A stretch of 64,000 nucleotides of DNA from Adenanthera pavonina. Lineage: Eukaryota > Streptophyta > Magnoliopsida > Fabales > Fabaceae. A model generated the notes under the pieces. That model searched no databases. It was given only the letters and a program-made list of their open reading frames with translations, and was not told where the DNA came from. The stretch lies in NCBI GenBank assembly GCA_026686845.1, contig JAIVEN010000021.1, positions 25,314,001 to 25,378,000 of the forward strand, in the 5' to 3' direction. Made by a program: the position numbers and the translations under genes. Below are positions 1-11,329 of the stretch, in pieces (positions within the stretch are counted from its first letter, which is position 1; each line of letters starts with the position of its first letter).

Positions 1-2
1 GA

Positions 3-686
3 GAAGTGGGGTGGCCCACAGATGGAAACTCCAATGCCAATGTCCAGAATGCCCAGAGGTTCAATCAAGGCCTGCTTGACCGTATCATTAAAAGGCAGGG
101 TAGCCCAAAGAGATCCACCCCACCAGATATCTATGTGTTTGCACTTCTAGATGAAGATGCTAAGAGTACTGAGCCAGGAAATTTTGAGAGGCACTGGGGG
201 ATTTTCAACTATGACGGATCCATAAAATACCCCTTGAGCTTGGGTAGTGGAAAATCACTGGTTGCTGCAAAAGGGGTGAAGTATCTGCCAAAGCAATGGT
301 GTGTAATGTCACCACAAGCAAGCATTTTAGACCCAAATTTTGCTCAGGGTATGAGCAAAGCCTGCACATATGCTGATTGCACTAGCCTTTCTCCCGGATC
401 CTCTTGTGGCAATTTGGACACTAGGACCAATGGTTCTTATGCGTTTAACATGTACTACCAAACCATGGATCAGCGCAACGATGCATGTCAGTTCAACAAT
501 CTTTCAATGATCACTAAGATAGATCCTTCACCCTCTCAAAGTGCCTGCAAATTTAAGATCATGATTGATCTGGGGAAACACGACACTAACGCCACGTCAC
601 TGGCTGCTCCAATGATGAATCTCAACTCAATGGTCATGACGGTATCAAGCTTCATGGTCATCACTCTGTTATCTCTGTGGATTTAG
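3..686 (+). CDS. GH17 glucan endo-1,3-beta-glucosidase with X8 domain, 3' part
   Basis: This is the C-terminal part of a plant beta-1,3-glucanase that enters from the left edge, so the true start is outside the window. The frame opens with E-V-G-W-P-T-D-G. This matches the GH17 signature around the catalytic nucleophile, and the glutamate codon is at bases 3-5. After the end of the barrel (FALLDEDAKS, HWGIFNYDGSIKY) comes an X8/CBM43 module with its six cysteines (QWC, KAC, ADC, SSC, DAC, ACKF) and the SYAFNMYYQ core. The protein ends in a hydrophobic tail after a small-residue stretch, as expected for a GPI-anchor signal. The family hydrolyses or binds callose at the cell surface and plasmodesmata. 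By memory it is closest to the Arabidopsis At5g58090/At4g31140 type. The remaining part is one exon ending in TAG at 684-686. Confidence 0.9.
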   Translation, partial: EVGWPTDGNSNANVQNAQRFNQGLLDRIIKRQGSPKRSTPPDIYVFALLDEDAKSTEPGNFERHWGIFNYDGSIKYPLSLGSGKSLVAAKGVKYLPKQWCVMSPQASILDPNFAQGMSKACTYADCTSLSPGSSCGNLDTRTNGSYAFNMYYQTMDQRNDACQFNNLSMITKIDPSPSQSACKFKIMIDLGKHDTNATSLAAPMMNLNSMVMTVSSFMVITLLSLWI

Positions 687-3600
687 ATTCATTTATCTGT
701 TTGTTCATTATTGTTTTTAGTTTTGTGCAGAGTTGCTAGTGCACATCATCAGGATTTTCTTTTGTACAGTTTTATTTTCATCAAGATTTTCAATCTCTGT
801 ATAATAGGTTGATTATTGAGATGATCTTATTCTTCCGAGTCAAAGACAATCTGCTTGTATTTTATCTGTCATTTTAGTTGTGTGAGATCTTGAGTGAACG
901 AAGATGAATCACATTATGACCAAATTAGGCTTCATATATGCATTAAAGGCATTAATCAGAACAAGGATGAATGTAAAGTTGAAGGGTTTAAATAGTATTT
1001 GTCAGGAACAAAGACTCGTCTCACCATCTAATCTAATATTAATAAATGGTACAATGGATCTAGTAAGTCATGTCTGTGGCGACACAGCAACTAAATGCTC
1101 ATGATGGTACATATATCATAAGTTATGCTTGCTAACACACGCCAAGATACTGCTCATTCTGATAATCTTAAGATACTGAGCTTTGTTATCAGACATATTT
1201 ATCAATACCATAATCAGAGAGAATTTTATGTTTTATGACCTACAAGTTTGTGAGGAAGGTTGAGTGTCACAACTTCAGAGTTTGAGGGAAAAATTATCAT
1301 TAATAAATAAGCATCCTAACTTTAAAAAGCTGCAATTTTTCATGTTTTTCTTATATATCCACGAAAATTCACACTCACAAAATCTATTCATACAATATTG
1401 CACGGATTTCAGCTAGTTTCTTTCAAAGTTTATTGTTGTGCTAACTCAAATTTGTTTGGTTGAAGTCATTTTTCAAATTCAAATTCTTTCATTTTCATTT
1501 GTTAAAGGTTTTTTCTTTTTTTTTTGTGTGCATTTTTTATCATTTACTTTTTTTAAAAAATAATTAAGGTTGATATATATATATAAATTATTTTTGTTTA
1601 ATTTTGCTAACAACCCCCTAATTGTTTTGTTCAATTTTCATCTTTAATAATATAACTTCAGCAAAATTTAAATCCTGATTATGAGTTGTTCAATAAAATT
1701 TAAATCATGATTACGAGTTGTTCAATTTCGTATTCGGTTCACATTTTTTGTTGCATCAACTTTTTTCTTTCTTTCTTTTTTTTTTAAGATACAAATTTCC
1801 ATGGTAGATTGGAGTTGACCAATTAGTAATAACTTTTTGAAAACTATATTATATCTCCCTTTTTGGTCCTAAAAATTTAATTTTGTGAGTTATTTTATGT
1901 ACATTGGTGATTGCACTTCAACATTGATCTGAATCTGACCTATTCTCTTCACCAGTTTTTATCAATTCATCTAGTTAGCTGTGCATAACACATCTACATT
2001 TTTCTGATCCTATTTCAAAATCATGTTTGTTTTGTTTTGTACAATAATATTGACACCATTATCATTTTCGTTCGTTGCCATTTCCATTAATTAACAACGA
2101 TGACTCTTATTTATTATTAGCTTCAATTTTTTGGGTGACAAAATAGCTTCATATTTCCCACTACTATAATCCTCTTTCTATTATTCTTTTTAGGGTAAAA
2201 AGAATTGAAGTGCACTTCAATGATTTTAATGATATATATATATATAATTAAAAAGACGGCGCCACAAGCCCTCACTTTCGGCCGAAAGGTCTAATGGTGT
2301 AGGGTTCTGTGAAATTATGAATAAGCGGCTTGGACGGTATCGTTTGTGGGGTGCAATTTAAAATAAGTTAGAATAATATAATGATATAACTAATCACAGT
2401 ATAGTTGAATAACAAGAGACTCAACACCCTTTAATAATATTAAGAGAGCTACTTTATTTGAGCTTGATAATGATCAAATATAATATAGTCATATAAATAT
2501 ATAAAAAAATTAATAATATAAATATTGATGTATTAGTGATTATATTTATTTTCTTATAAAAATAATGTTCATAAGAAATTGTTGCTCTTTATGTGGGACC
2601 ATTATATTATGTAACTATGACTATAGAATAACTATTTGTCACTTTTCCCTCGCGATTATGGATTAAATTCAAAAGCTAAGTAGCTCACTTTTTTGGGCCA
2701 ATTATCAAAGTCACGTTAATTAACTTTTATATATTATAAGTCAGTGGCCGAACAAGTTATCCCAAAAGTGAAGGTGAAGCTTCACTGAATGGATGGTGCC
2801 TAAAGGGGTGTGAGGTTAAATTTAAATTTTTAAGGCTCGTATGGGACATAAAATTATTGGGAATTGATTGAAATGGTTGAGAATGGAATGGAATCTTGTA
2901 AGTCAAAATTTTATTTGGTTCACCATGAAAAAGATATAGGTAACAAATTGAATTTATTTGGTTGAATATAAGAAAATGATAAAATGATATGTGAATAATG
3001 TGCAAAAAGTTAGAATTGCTTATAAGTAAAAATTTAACCCAATATCAATTGTTCTCATACTGTGTTCGTAATGTAATTTACTTTTTTTTCTTTTTCTTTT
3101 TAGTTACAAACAGGTGACCTCTTTTTTTTTTCCAGACAATAACCTCATATTTTTATTTTTATTAAATAAAAAATATCTAAATATAAATTTTAATACTTCT
3201 AAAACAGTTTCTCCATCCTCAATATATTAATGAATGTTAAAAAAAATATAAATTAACATATTAGAAGATCATCTCTTAAAATCCATTTTTTAGTAAAAAT
3301 GGGATAAATATTTTTTTTTGAGATTTCTTTTTGGGTTACTAGAAAGAACACGGTCATTTTGTTCAGATATGACAAATCATCTAACCCTATATTAATCTAT
3401 CCGTGCTGATAGATAGCGAGAATATTAGTAAAATGACTTGAAAAATAAAATTAAAATAATTATGAGAGGTAGGATATCTATAAGAAGTAACCCTAGAATG
3501 ACTTTAATCACTGAAAATGAGAACTATTCATAGCCTCTTGAGGATCTGATGTCCCGAAAAGAAAAAAAAAAAAAAGATAAGGAAGATCAAGTAAAGTAAT

Positions 3601-4295
3601 AAAAGAGTACATAGGCGTGTATTTAAAATTTGAAATGCAAGGAAGAAGAAAAGTAATGATAGAAAAGAGAGGAATCGAGGAAGAGAAAGAAGATGTCTGT
3701 GTGAAGCTGACCTCTGGTCCATTGGTGAAGTCACTGGAGATGACGGTGGAGCACGGCAAAAGACGCATGGTGGTTTGGGTGCTCAGCGGCATTGATGTTG
3801 GGTGTAGGTGAGAAAGGGACGAAAGGGTATAGTTGTACAAAGTGGGATTCTTAACACTGAGAATGAAAAAGGATAGCCCCTGAACAAGGAATGAGGATTC
3901 AAGATTTTTAAGGAATTACTAGGAATGAGGATTCAAACCTGAAATTGCTAACAAAACATTGTTGAGATAGGAATGGAATGAGGACGCCTAGAAATCTGTC
4001 TTGTTGGCTCTAAGTTTATGTATTTGCAATGTGTGATCCAAAAAATTTGATTATATGTGAAGTTTATGTTTTATACTTATATCTATATTTATTTTTTTTA
4101 ATCATGCTTTTCAACTTTATAAGGCCAAGACGCAATACAGTACTACAACGTTCCGGATACCGTTGAGGAGTGACAATTTAATTATTTATGACTTCAGCAA
4201 AAGATCATAGAACTTGGGATTTTGTGCTATTCTAATTCTAGGCTTTCACACACGTTCTTGAGCCTCTACTTTTTTTTTTTTTTAAAACAGGTGGG
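687..4295. other. AT-rich intergenic region, no supported gene
   Basis: The first 150-200 bases are probably the 3' UTR of the glucanase gene. The rest is AT-rich with long T-runs. Short ORFs here have no recognisable domain. A GC-richer island at about 2258-2345 (GGCGCC, CGGCCG) stands out but matches nothing I know. At 3887-3902 and 3921-3936 the 16-base AGGAATGAGGATTCAA is repeated exactly, 34 bases apart. Confidence 0.6.
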
Positions 4296-4304
4296 TTAAA
4301 AACT

Positions 4305-4629
4305 AGAAAAAATCACTAGTACACCTCAAAACATGAAATTATTTATTTAAAATATTTTAATATTATAAAATATCGCACTCAAGTTTTATTATCAAAATTA
4401 GTATAAAATTCTAAAAATCAGCATAAAATTATGAGAAATAAATATAAAAAAATTTCAGTGTTATAAAATTATATCCTAATATTTTATATTTATACTCTAT
4501 AATTTTATACTCAATAATAAAATTTTTTATACTCATTTTTTAGGACATGAGATTTGGGTGTAATATTTTTTAGTATTGGGACCTTCAAATAAATATTTTC
4601 ATGGTTTGAGATTTTTTTAGTGATTTTCC
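4305..4629. mobile_element. Mutator-like MITE with 9-bp target duplication
   Basis: This is a 325-bp non-coding element. Its ends are inverted copies: the left starts AGAAAAAATCACTAG, and the right, reverse-complemented, starts GGAAAATCACTAAAAA. Similarity continues through CTCAAAACATGAAA and CTCAAACCATGAAA into the interior. The exact 9-bp direct repeat TTAAAAACT flanks it at 4296-4304 and 4630-4638. Nine-base duplications are the hallmark of the Mutator superfamily. The interior is only AT-rich, so the element depends on a transposase elsewhere. Confidence 0.8.
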
Positions 4630-4677
4630 TTAAAAACTATGACGAGATTATATAGAAACTTTATTTCTAATGATGAA

Positions 4678-4844
4678 GGGTCTGTTTGATTTACATTTTT
4701 GTAAACTAAATTATTATTTTTAATCATTATTTTTTCATTTTAAATAGGTTTGTGATAAACTTTTTTACTTCTATTCAAATATCATTTTTGTAAATTATGA
4801 TTATTCTAACAAACTTTTTATAAAAATATAAACCAAACAGGCAC
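4678..4844. mobile_element. Small TIR element (MITE)
   Basis: A 167-bp stretch begins GGGTCTGTTTGATTTACATT and ends with the inverted counterpart, which reverse-complements to GTGCCTGTTTGGTTTATATT. The ends resemble Tourist/hAT-like MITEs (GGNCTGTTTGGTT), but no clean target duplication is visible, so the superfamily is uncertain. A related pair of ends (GTCTGTTTAGTTT) occurs at about 40120-40436. Confidence 0.5.
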
Positions 4845-5363
4845 GAGCTCCGTGTAACAAGATATGAAAAATATTAAATTTAAATAAAAATAATTCTTTT
4901 TAATATGATTTTTTATATTTATAATGTGAACTCAACCTTAAAAATTATTAGTCCCTTACCCACAATCAACCTATTAATAACTATTATATTAGTAGATTTT
5001 TTATGTTTATAATGTGCCTTGAAGGAAATTAATCCCGATACTTTTATCTAGAAATGGGCATTTCTAGAAACCTCCTTTTTCGGTCCCAAATTATACTTAG
5101 TTATGAGAACCTATTTTTTTTCCTTAAAAATATTTGTAAAATTAGGATTATAATTAATTTTGTCTTTTTAGTTATTTTATTAAGAAAAATTTTGTCAAAA
5201 AAATTGCTTCTTTAGGAAAGCAGGTCTTTTTTTTCAGGATGTCATGTTTTCATAATTTAAAAAAAATAATTTTCCCAATAACCCACCTTCCCATGTACTA
5301 AACATTTTAGTTAGGAATTCCCTTTCTTATTTTTTTCCAGAAAATACTTTCACATACCAAAAG

Positions 5364-5497
5364 AATTAATTTATTAATATTAAAATTCACCTTTGTAAAA
5401 AAAAGTTTAAAAACAAAGGACTCAGGAAAAAGAATAAAAGATAAATTAATTTATTAATATTAAAATTCACCTCTATAAAGAAAAGTTTAAAAACAAA
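5364..5497. repeat. Tandem duplication, period 80
   Basis: A 54-base segment at 5364-5417 (beginning AATTAATTTATTAATATT, ending GTTTAAAAACAAA) is repeated almost exactly at 5444-5497. Only a few bases differ near CTTTGTAAAA/CTCTATAAAG. This looks like a local tandem duplication in the upstream region of the HAD-type gene. Confidence 0.8.
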
Positions 5498-5653
5498 AAA
5501 TTCACTCCAGCAGGGCTATTATGTGCGTGGGTATTAAATGCATAATCACGTCACCCAAAAAAAAGCGAAATGAAAAATGCAAGCCTAGTTTTTGAAGAGA
5601 TTAAAACAGAGGGAAAGTAAGAGAGCCGCGAAGCACGATCTCTGGTGGCCACT

Positions 5654-5884
5654 TCATTGGTTTGGATTTCTTGTTTTGATGTATATTCCATTTTGAGCCT
5701 CGGGCATCTTTTGGAAATTCTTCTCAACCTCAGCGATTTTCCTTAGGTTTTCCGTCAATTCTCTGCTGACTGATGCTCCATTCAAAGTTTTCTCTTCCCG
5801 GTATCTTCTTGTCGGGATCTGAGGGGTATTACTAGATTGATTTTTCCGAACTGGGACATTATCATATAAACCGGAGGCTTCCAT
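5654..5884 (-). CDS. Hypothetical 76-aa ORF upstream of the HAD gene
   Basis: The ORF reads from ATG at 5884 to a stop at 5654. It encodes a hydrophilic, helix-prone peptide (SRELTENLRKIAEVEKNF). I do not recognise it. Its ATG lies 235 bp from the ATG of the divergent HAD gene, so the space between could be a bidirectional promoter. Alternatively, the region may simply be 5' UTR or promoter of the HAD gene and the ORF fortuitous. No signal peptide or known motif is visible. Confidence 0.3.
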   Translation of the reverse strand: MEASGLYDNVPVRKNQSSNTPQIPTRRYREEKTLNGASVSRELTENLRKIAEVEKNFQKMPEAQNGIYIKTRNPNQ

Positions 5885-6119
5885 TTTTTCCCGGGGCGCG
5901 ATTGGCTTCCTTCCTCTTTTTTGTTTCTAGGGTTCCTTTTGGTTAAGTCTGTGTTTCAACGAGCCTCTTTGTCTCCGCAAGAATTGGTTGTTAATTTGTT
6001 TTCTTCGTTCAGGAGTAGAAGATTTTGACATTTTGCTAGGGTATATTGCTTTCCATCCAAATTTATTCTCGGGTCTTTTCTTGGTTCATTCTGATGTAGG
6101 GATGTGACATCAGGATTCT

Positions 6120-9100
6120 ATGGTTATTATGCTGTTTAAATTGAACAAGAGCCGAGGCTCTGTGCGCTTCTTGTTTCAGCAAGCTCAGCATCACCACCAC
6201 CACCATCATCCTCTCATGGCTTATACGGTTGGCTACGACCCTTCTTCCTACTTAACCAAGGCCTTCTCGCCGTATTCATCTCTTTCATCTGGCAGCAATG
6301 GCTGCGACTTATCTTTCCCATTTCTTCGGAAGCAGCTCTATATTAATGTTTTCCCAGTTAAAAGAAGCATTGGGTTCACTCTTCAGGGTTGTTTTGATAC
6401 CAATGGCAATAATAATAGGCTTTCTCTTAAGCCAAAGGCCCGTGGTTATGCAGCTCTCCCTCGCCCGCCGTTGTTAGCGGATATAGAGGATGCTACTGTC
6501 CGGGATAATAATCGCAATTCTACCACAAATACATCGCTAAATAGAAGTCCCACTAAACCTCTTAATTTCCAGGATCACCATTTGTCCCAGAAGCTTGTTG
6601 TTGCGGTTGACGTTGATGAAGGTATCTACTATCTATGCATTTGTCTCTCAATATATTACCTTATAAAAAGCCTGTCCAGAATCGTGAATGCATTCCAATT
6701 TCAGTACCTACCACTTACGTGTGCTGTTCTGTATTCTTTTTATATCCGATTAAATTAAATTTGCATGCCGATATTGCTGCACCAAGTTATTTATTTAAAC
6801 CAGTAAGAGTATATTTGGAAATTCAAGAAATAACTAACATTGCTTACCATATGCAACCTAATATTTTTATCTTACGGTATTGTCGCATAATATATGCCAC
6901 CAATTGCTATTCCAAATACAGTTATTATGAATACCTTGGTATCTCATACCGCAGTATACAAGATACCGTAGAATTTCTATTTAAAATATAGTATACACTT
7001 CCTTAATCTAAAGCAGTTAACATCATGTAGAGAAATTTTATCTAACATATGGTTAATTATGCTCTTCTGTTCTTCTAACCTTGATTTTCCTATCTGCTTT
7101 TCTGATGAGCAGTATTAGGAAACTTTGTCTCAGCTCTGAACAGGTTCATTGCAGATCAATACTCATCAAATTATTCAGTTTCTGAGTATCATGTGTATGA
7201 GTTCTTCAAGGTATTGTTTTGTTGCTGCTTTAGTAATTTAAAATTTTCATGATGAGTAACTGGGATATGCAAAAGTTGTTTTAATATTGTTATTTTAAAA
7301 ATGACAATAATTATTGCAGTCTTCGTTAGAGACTCATTTCTGCCCCCCTTTTCACCAATCTTAAGTAAAATAGTTTGAGCATTGGCTAAAGGGTTTGTAG
7401 AAACCATACTTTGTTGGAATATCTGAACCGAGTTGTTTTCTTTGGTAATATTCCATTATGTGAATTTTGAGGTTAAGCACTTAACCTACCCTGCCTTTGA
7501 TAATGATATGCACTGACTTGTAAGGGCAAAAGTCCAGGGTGCCAGAATATGTGGTGTGGTTCAGTGCCTTCCTTTCTTTTTTCTTCTTCCATTTGCCAAT
7601 GTATTATGAGTAGGAAAATCCCCCTGCGTGATGTGATGGAGTATCACCAATAAGTCATGCCCTTGAAGTTTTCTTAATTTATATTTTAGTTTTTTTAGTG
7701 GCCTTTTTGAATCTTCGTGGATGATATAGTTTTAATTGAGAACTCAAGAGAAGAGGTCAACTCTAAACTTGAATTATGGAGACACACTTTGGAATCAAAA
7801 GGTCTCCGTCTAAGTAGACGGAATATATGCATTGCAAATTTAATAAGAGGCCAATTAGAAATGATTTAGAGGTAAAAATTGGAGAGTAAATCATTTCTGA
7901 AGTGTCAAAGTTTAAATATTTGGAGTCAATTTTACAGGATAATGGTGAAATTGATGGGAATGTTATGCATAAAATATAAGCTGGGTGGTTAAAGTGGAGG
8001 AAAGCAACAGGAGTTATTTGTGACCGCAAGGTACTTACTAAGTTTAAAGGAAAATTTTACAGAACAGCTATAAGGCCAGCAATGCTTTATGGTAGTGAAT
8101 GTTGGGCTTTGAAAGGACAATAAGAGCATTAGATGAGAGTAGTAGAGATGAGAATATTGAGATGGATGTGTAGTCATACAAAATTGGATAAGATACAAAA
8201 TGACTGTATGCGAAGGAAAGTTGGGGCAGCACCTATCGAGGAGAAATGGTGGAAAATCGTTTAAGGTGGTTTGGGCATGTACAAAGAAGAGGGTAAAAGG
8301 AGCCAATGAAGAAAGTTGATCAAATGGCCTGGAGCCTGATCAAAAGGCGTAGAGGAAGACCAAAAAGAACACTAAGGGAAGTTATAAGGAATGACCTTTT
8401 GAGAAATGATTTATCTAAGGAGATGACGTTTAATAGAGCCCATTGGCGTCGTATGATCCATGTAGCCGACCCCACATAGTGGGATAAAGCTAATATTGTT
8501 GTTGTAGTGGCCTTTTTGAATCTCCAGCATTTTATGCATCCATTTTTCGAGGAATACTATTTTTATTCTCTTGTTTATTGCAGCAAGCATATTATTCTAT
8601 GCATCAAGGGGTTCTATGTAACAAAACTTCACTGTTAAAGAAAATTAGTACTTTTAACAACCACAGTCTGTTGTATCATTTAGTGTCTGATACACCCTTA
8701 TTTCTGTTACAGATATGGAACTGTTCTCGTGATGAAGGTAACTGCCAAGTGTCTCCATCACACTCTCAGATTGCATTTTGTGAGCCGTTTTACTGCTCAT
8801 CTTCTTTTGAAACCCTGTAGGATGATTTCAATTATTCGTTCCCTCCTCTGATTCCTGCTAGGCTTATTGAGTAAAGTGTCTTGTGTTGTGCAATTTGAAT
8901 GTTGTTGTTGAAATTGGATCCCCTGAAAATCTAATTCTCAAAATGAATTAAATTCTAGTATTTTTGTTTATTTATTGGCTTTTTATGATAAGGAAAGCCT
9001 ATCCTTATATTGATTTTATGATTTCTTCATTCTTGAACTATTCAGCTTTCTCTTTATAAGACTAATTAACTGATATAAAATTGGCCTTCTTGTTCTGCAG

Positions 9101-9861
9101 CTGCTGCCCGTGTTCACGAGTTCTTTAAGACACCTTATTTCAAGACAGGGATCCACCCTCTCCCAGGTGCTCGGACGGCCCTTCAGAAGTTATCAAGATT
9201 TTGTAACCTATCAGTTGTAACGTATGCTTGCAGTGTTGATCCTAATTCAACTTGTAACAGAATCTAGTTAGCTTCAACTAACTGGACCTGCTTGTGTATG
9301 TTTATGATCAGATCACGACAGAACATTATCAAGGATCACACAATTGAGTGGTTAGAGAAGAATTTTCCTGGACTTTTTCAGGAGATTCACTTTGGAAACC
9401 ACTTTGCTCTTGATGGGGTGCCTCGACCCAAGTCAGAGATTTGTAGGTATGCCTAGTCCTGTTCACTTGCATTCTGATGATTTTGTGAGAGTATAATGCT
9501 CTCTTATCAACTTTTTGAACTGTGGTTTGAATTATACTTGTAATGATCAATTGCCTCTCAATCTCTCTCCCCTATTCCCTTTTCAGTTTATAAGCTACAA
9601 GCTTGCCAGTTTTAGAGGTTTTTGCTGATAAAGATACTCATTACTGGAATTGACAGGTCTTTAAATGCTAAAGTTCTTATCGATGATAACCCTAGATACG
9701 CTATAGAATGCGCTCAAGTAGGAATTAGAGTTCTACTTTTCGATTATGAGAACTCGTATCCTTGGTGCAAGATTGAATCTGTTGATCAGCATCCTCTGGT
9801 GACTAAAGTTAAGAACTGGGAAGAAGTGGAGCAACAAATAATATCGTTGACAGCTTCATAG
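6120..9861 (+). CDS. HAD-superfamily phosphatase, deoxy-5'-nucleotidase (NT5C) type
   Basis: There are six exons: 6120-6621, 7113-7210, 8713-8737, 9101-9221, 9312-9446 and 9657-9861 (TAG). Together they make 1086 nt or 361 aa, and every junction is GT-AG and in phase. HAD motif I is VAVDVDEV, split by intron 1; its aspartates, about residues 164 and 166, would be the nucleophile and general acid/base. LSVVTSRQN supplies motif II, RPKSEICR lies near motif III, and KVLIDDNPRYA gives the motif IV acidic pair. The NT5C family removes phosphate from (deoxy)nucleoside monophosphates; substrate here is inferred only. The N-terminal ~150 residues are poorly conserved and hold a run of seven histidines (residues 24-30). 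The start could be Met1 (6120) or Met32 (6213). The basic N-terminus may be an organellar transit peptide. By memory this corresponds to the gene next to LKR/SDH in Arabidopsis. Confidence 0.85.
7715..8504 (+). mobile_element. 5'-truncated RTE-type LINE in intron 2 of the HAD gene
   Basis: The insert is flanked by the exact 19-bp target duplication TAGTGGCCTTTTTGAATCT at 7696-7714 and 8505-8523. Its left end reads F-V-D-D-I-V-L-I, the reverse-transcriptase catalytic box. VNSKLELWRHTLESKGLRL follows in frame until a stop, and further RTE-like fragments appear in shifting frames (yielding RPAMLYGSECW-like, LRWFGHVQRR-like and HVADPT-like remnants). It ends in a short TTG-rich tail (TATTGTTGTTG), as RTE elements do. 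Many stops and frameshifts show it is dead. Orientation matches the host gene. Confidence 0.88.
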
Positions 9862-11329
9862 TTTCTAAATCCTGCTGGTAACCTTCTTGTGGCAGCGTCC
9901 TTTTCGCTAGGAAGTACTGTTCTAATTATTAGGCCTAAAGTATGTATGGAGGAAGTGAGATCATTTGAAGCAGTTGGAGGGGGAGCAGTTACCTGGTAGG
10001 CTGGGGCAGAAGAAATATATAATCGCTCACAATTATATTCTTTTCTCCACCCTGGAGCAGCATCATTGAAGAGTGGAATATGAAGCTGTTCATTGTTGTG
10101 GAAATTCTTGTGTGATTTCACTGTATGGATGACTAGGCAATGATTCCTTTTACAACCCCTTTACGGATACAAAAGTCGAACTTGAACAGGGCTGGGCCGT
10201 CGTGTTACAGTGTTATCCTGTCCATTTTTACTTGGGTCATTGTAGTATAATAAGGAACAATTGCAACTAGACATTTTTCCTGTGAACGAAGTCGAAGATG
10301 AGCAGTATTTTTTATCAATTATTAATAATACGATTTGTTATGAATTTTGCATTATATGTTTTGATATCATCAAAGCATGGGGAAAAAATGTTGGGTCAGG
10401 GTCATGAGGCTTCTGTGGGTTTTCTACGTACTCTTCAAGCTATGCAAGCCCAAAATAATTCGAACCCGTAAATATTGGATTCATAAATCAGCAGTGCTAA
10501 GCCTAAGATAATGGGTTCAGCAGACTATGGAAAATCACTCGGGTTTCCGTTTACCATGAAAAACCTGGATACAGTTTAAAACAAGCAAATGAAGATATGT
10601 CTTGTAATTAACAATTTAAAGTGAGAATATGTATTGTAAAAAAATCTTAATTTTTCTCCAATAAATAGGAAGTTTCAATTTTCTTAGCTTCTCTTCCCAA
10701 AAAGAACTTCCGCTGTGAGTAGTAGTTTTTTTTTTACTGGTCAGAATTTGGGTCGAACACTTCATTTAAAAAACATCTTTGAAAAATAAACAGTTTCTCC
10801 CCCCGAAAAAGCTTGGCTGAGCGTGCAAGATTGAAGAAGTTGAGAAGAGATTGCTGTAGATCATGGATTATGAAAAATGCATTAAAACATCCGAACAACT
10901 CTCTCCTTAATTCCCATCTTGTTTTCCAAGTTAGGGTCAAAGTGACAATCGCCAATGTTTGTATCCTTCTCTCCCTCCCTTGATTACCGAAAGTCAAGAC
11001 ACGAACTTCGTGTTTCTACAAGTGCCTATTTAGGGGTCATCATTTTTGGTTCTTCCAAGGCATTAGAGTATTCTTTGTGCTCTGAATTATTCGCTCTTCT
11101 TATCGATAAATTCTAGTTCTAATTTTATTTAAAAATAAAAAATAAAAGACATGCGTTCAATACCCATCCCTGACATTTCTCATCCACAACGCTTTGGATG
11201 AGTTGTGTATTTAGAAGTTGCAATTATTATTACAGTTGATATTATTCATAGTAAAGTGACGCTGTTGAAACTTAGCATTGAATAGCAGAATGCGTTTATT
11301 CACACCAAAGCTGAATACCGTAGTACAGA
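9862..11329. other. Convergent intergenic region between HAD and LKR/SDH genes
   Basis: This stretch holds the presumed 3' UTRs of the two genes facing each other. Apart from T-rich tracts and an unrecognised minus-strand ORF at 10734-10997, I see no domain, RNA gene or repeat in it. Confidence 0.5.

Noticed and set aside
904..1104. 66-aa ORF downstream of the glucanase gene
   Set aside because: It lies in the probable 3' UTR or just beyond, with no motif and no coding-like composition; treated as chance.
3508..3840. 110-aa minus-strand ORF rich in Ser/Phe
   Set aside because: It reads through a purine/pyrimidine-biased tract, and its hydrophobic runs come from poly(A/T), not from a protein family.
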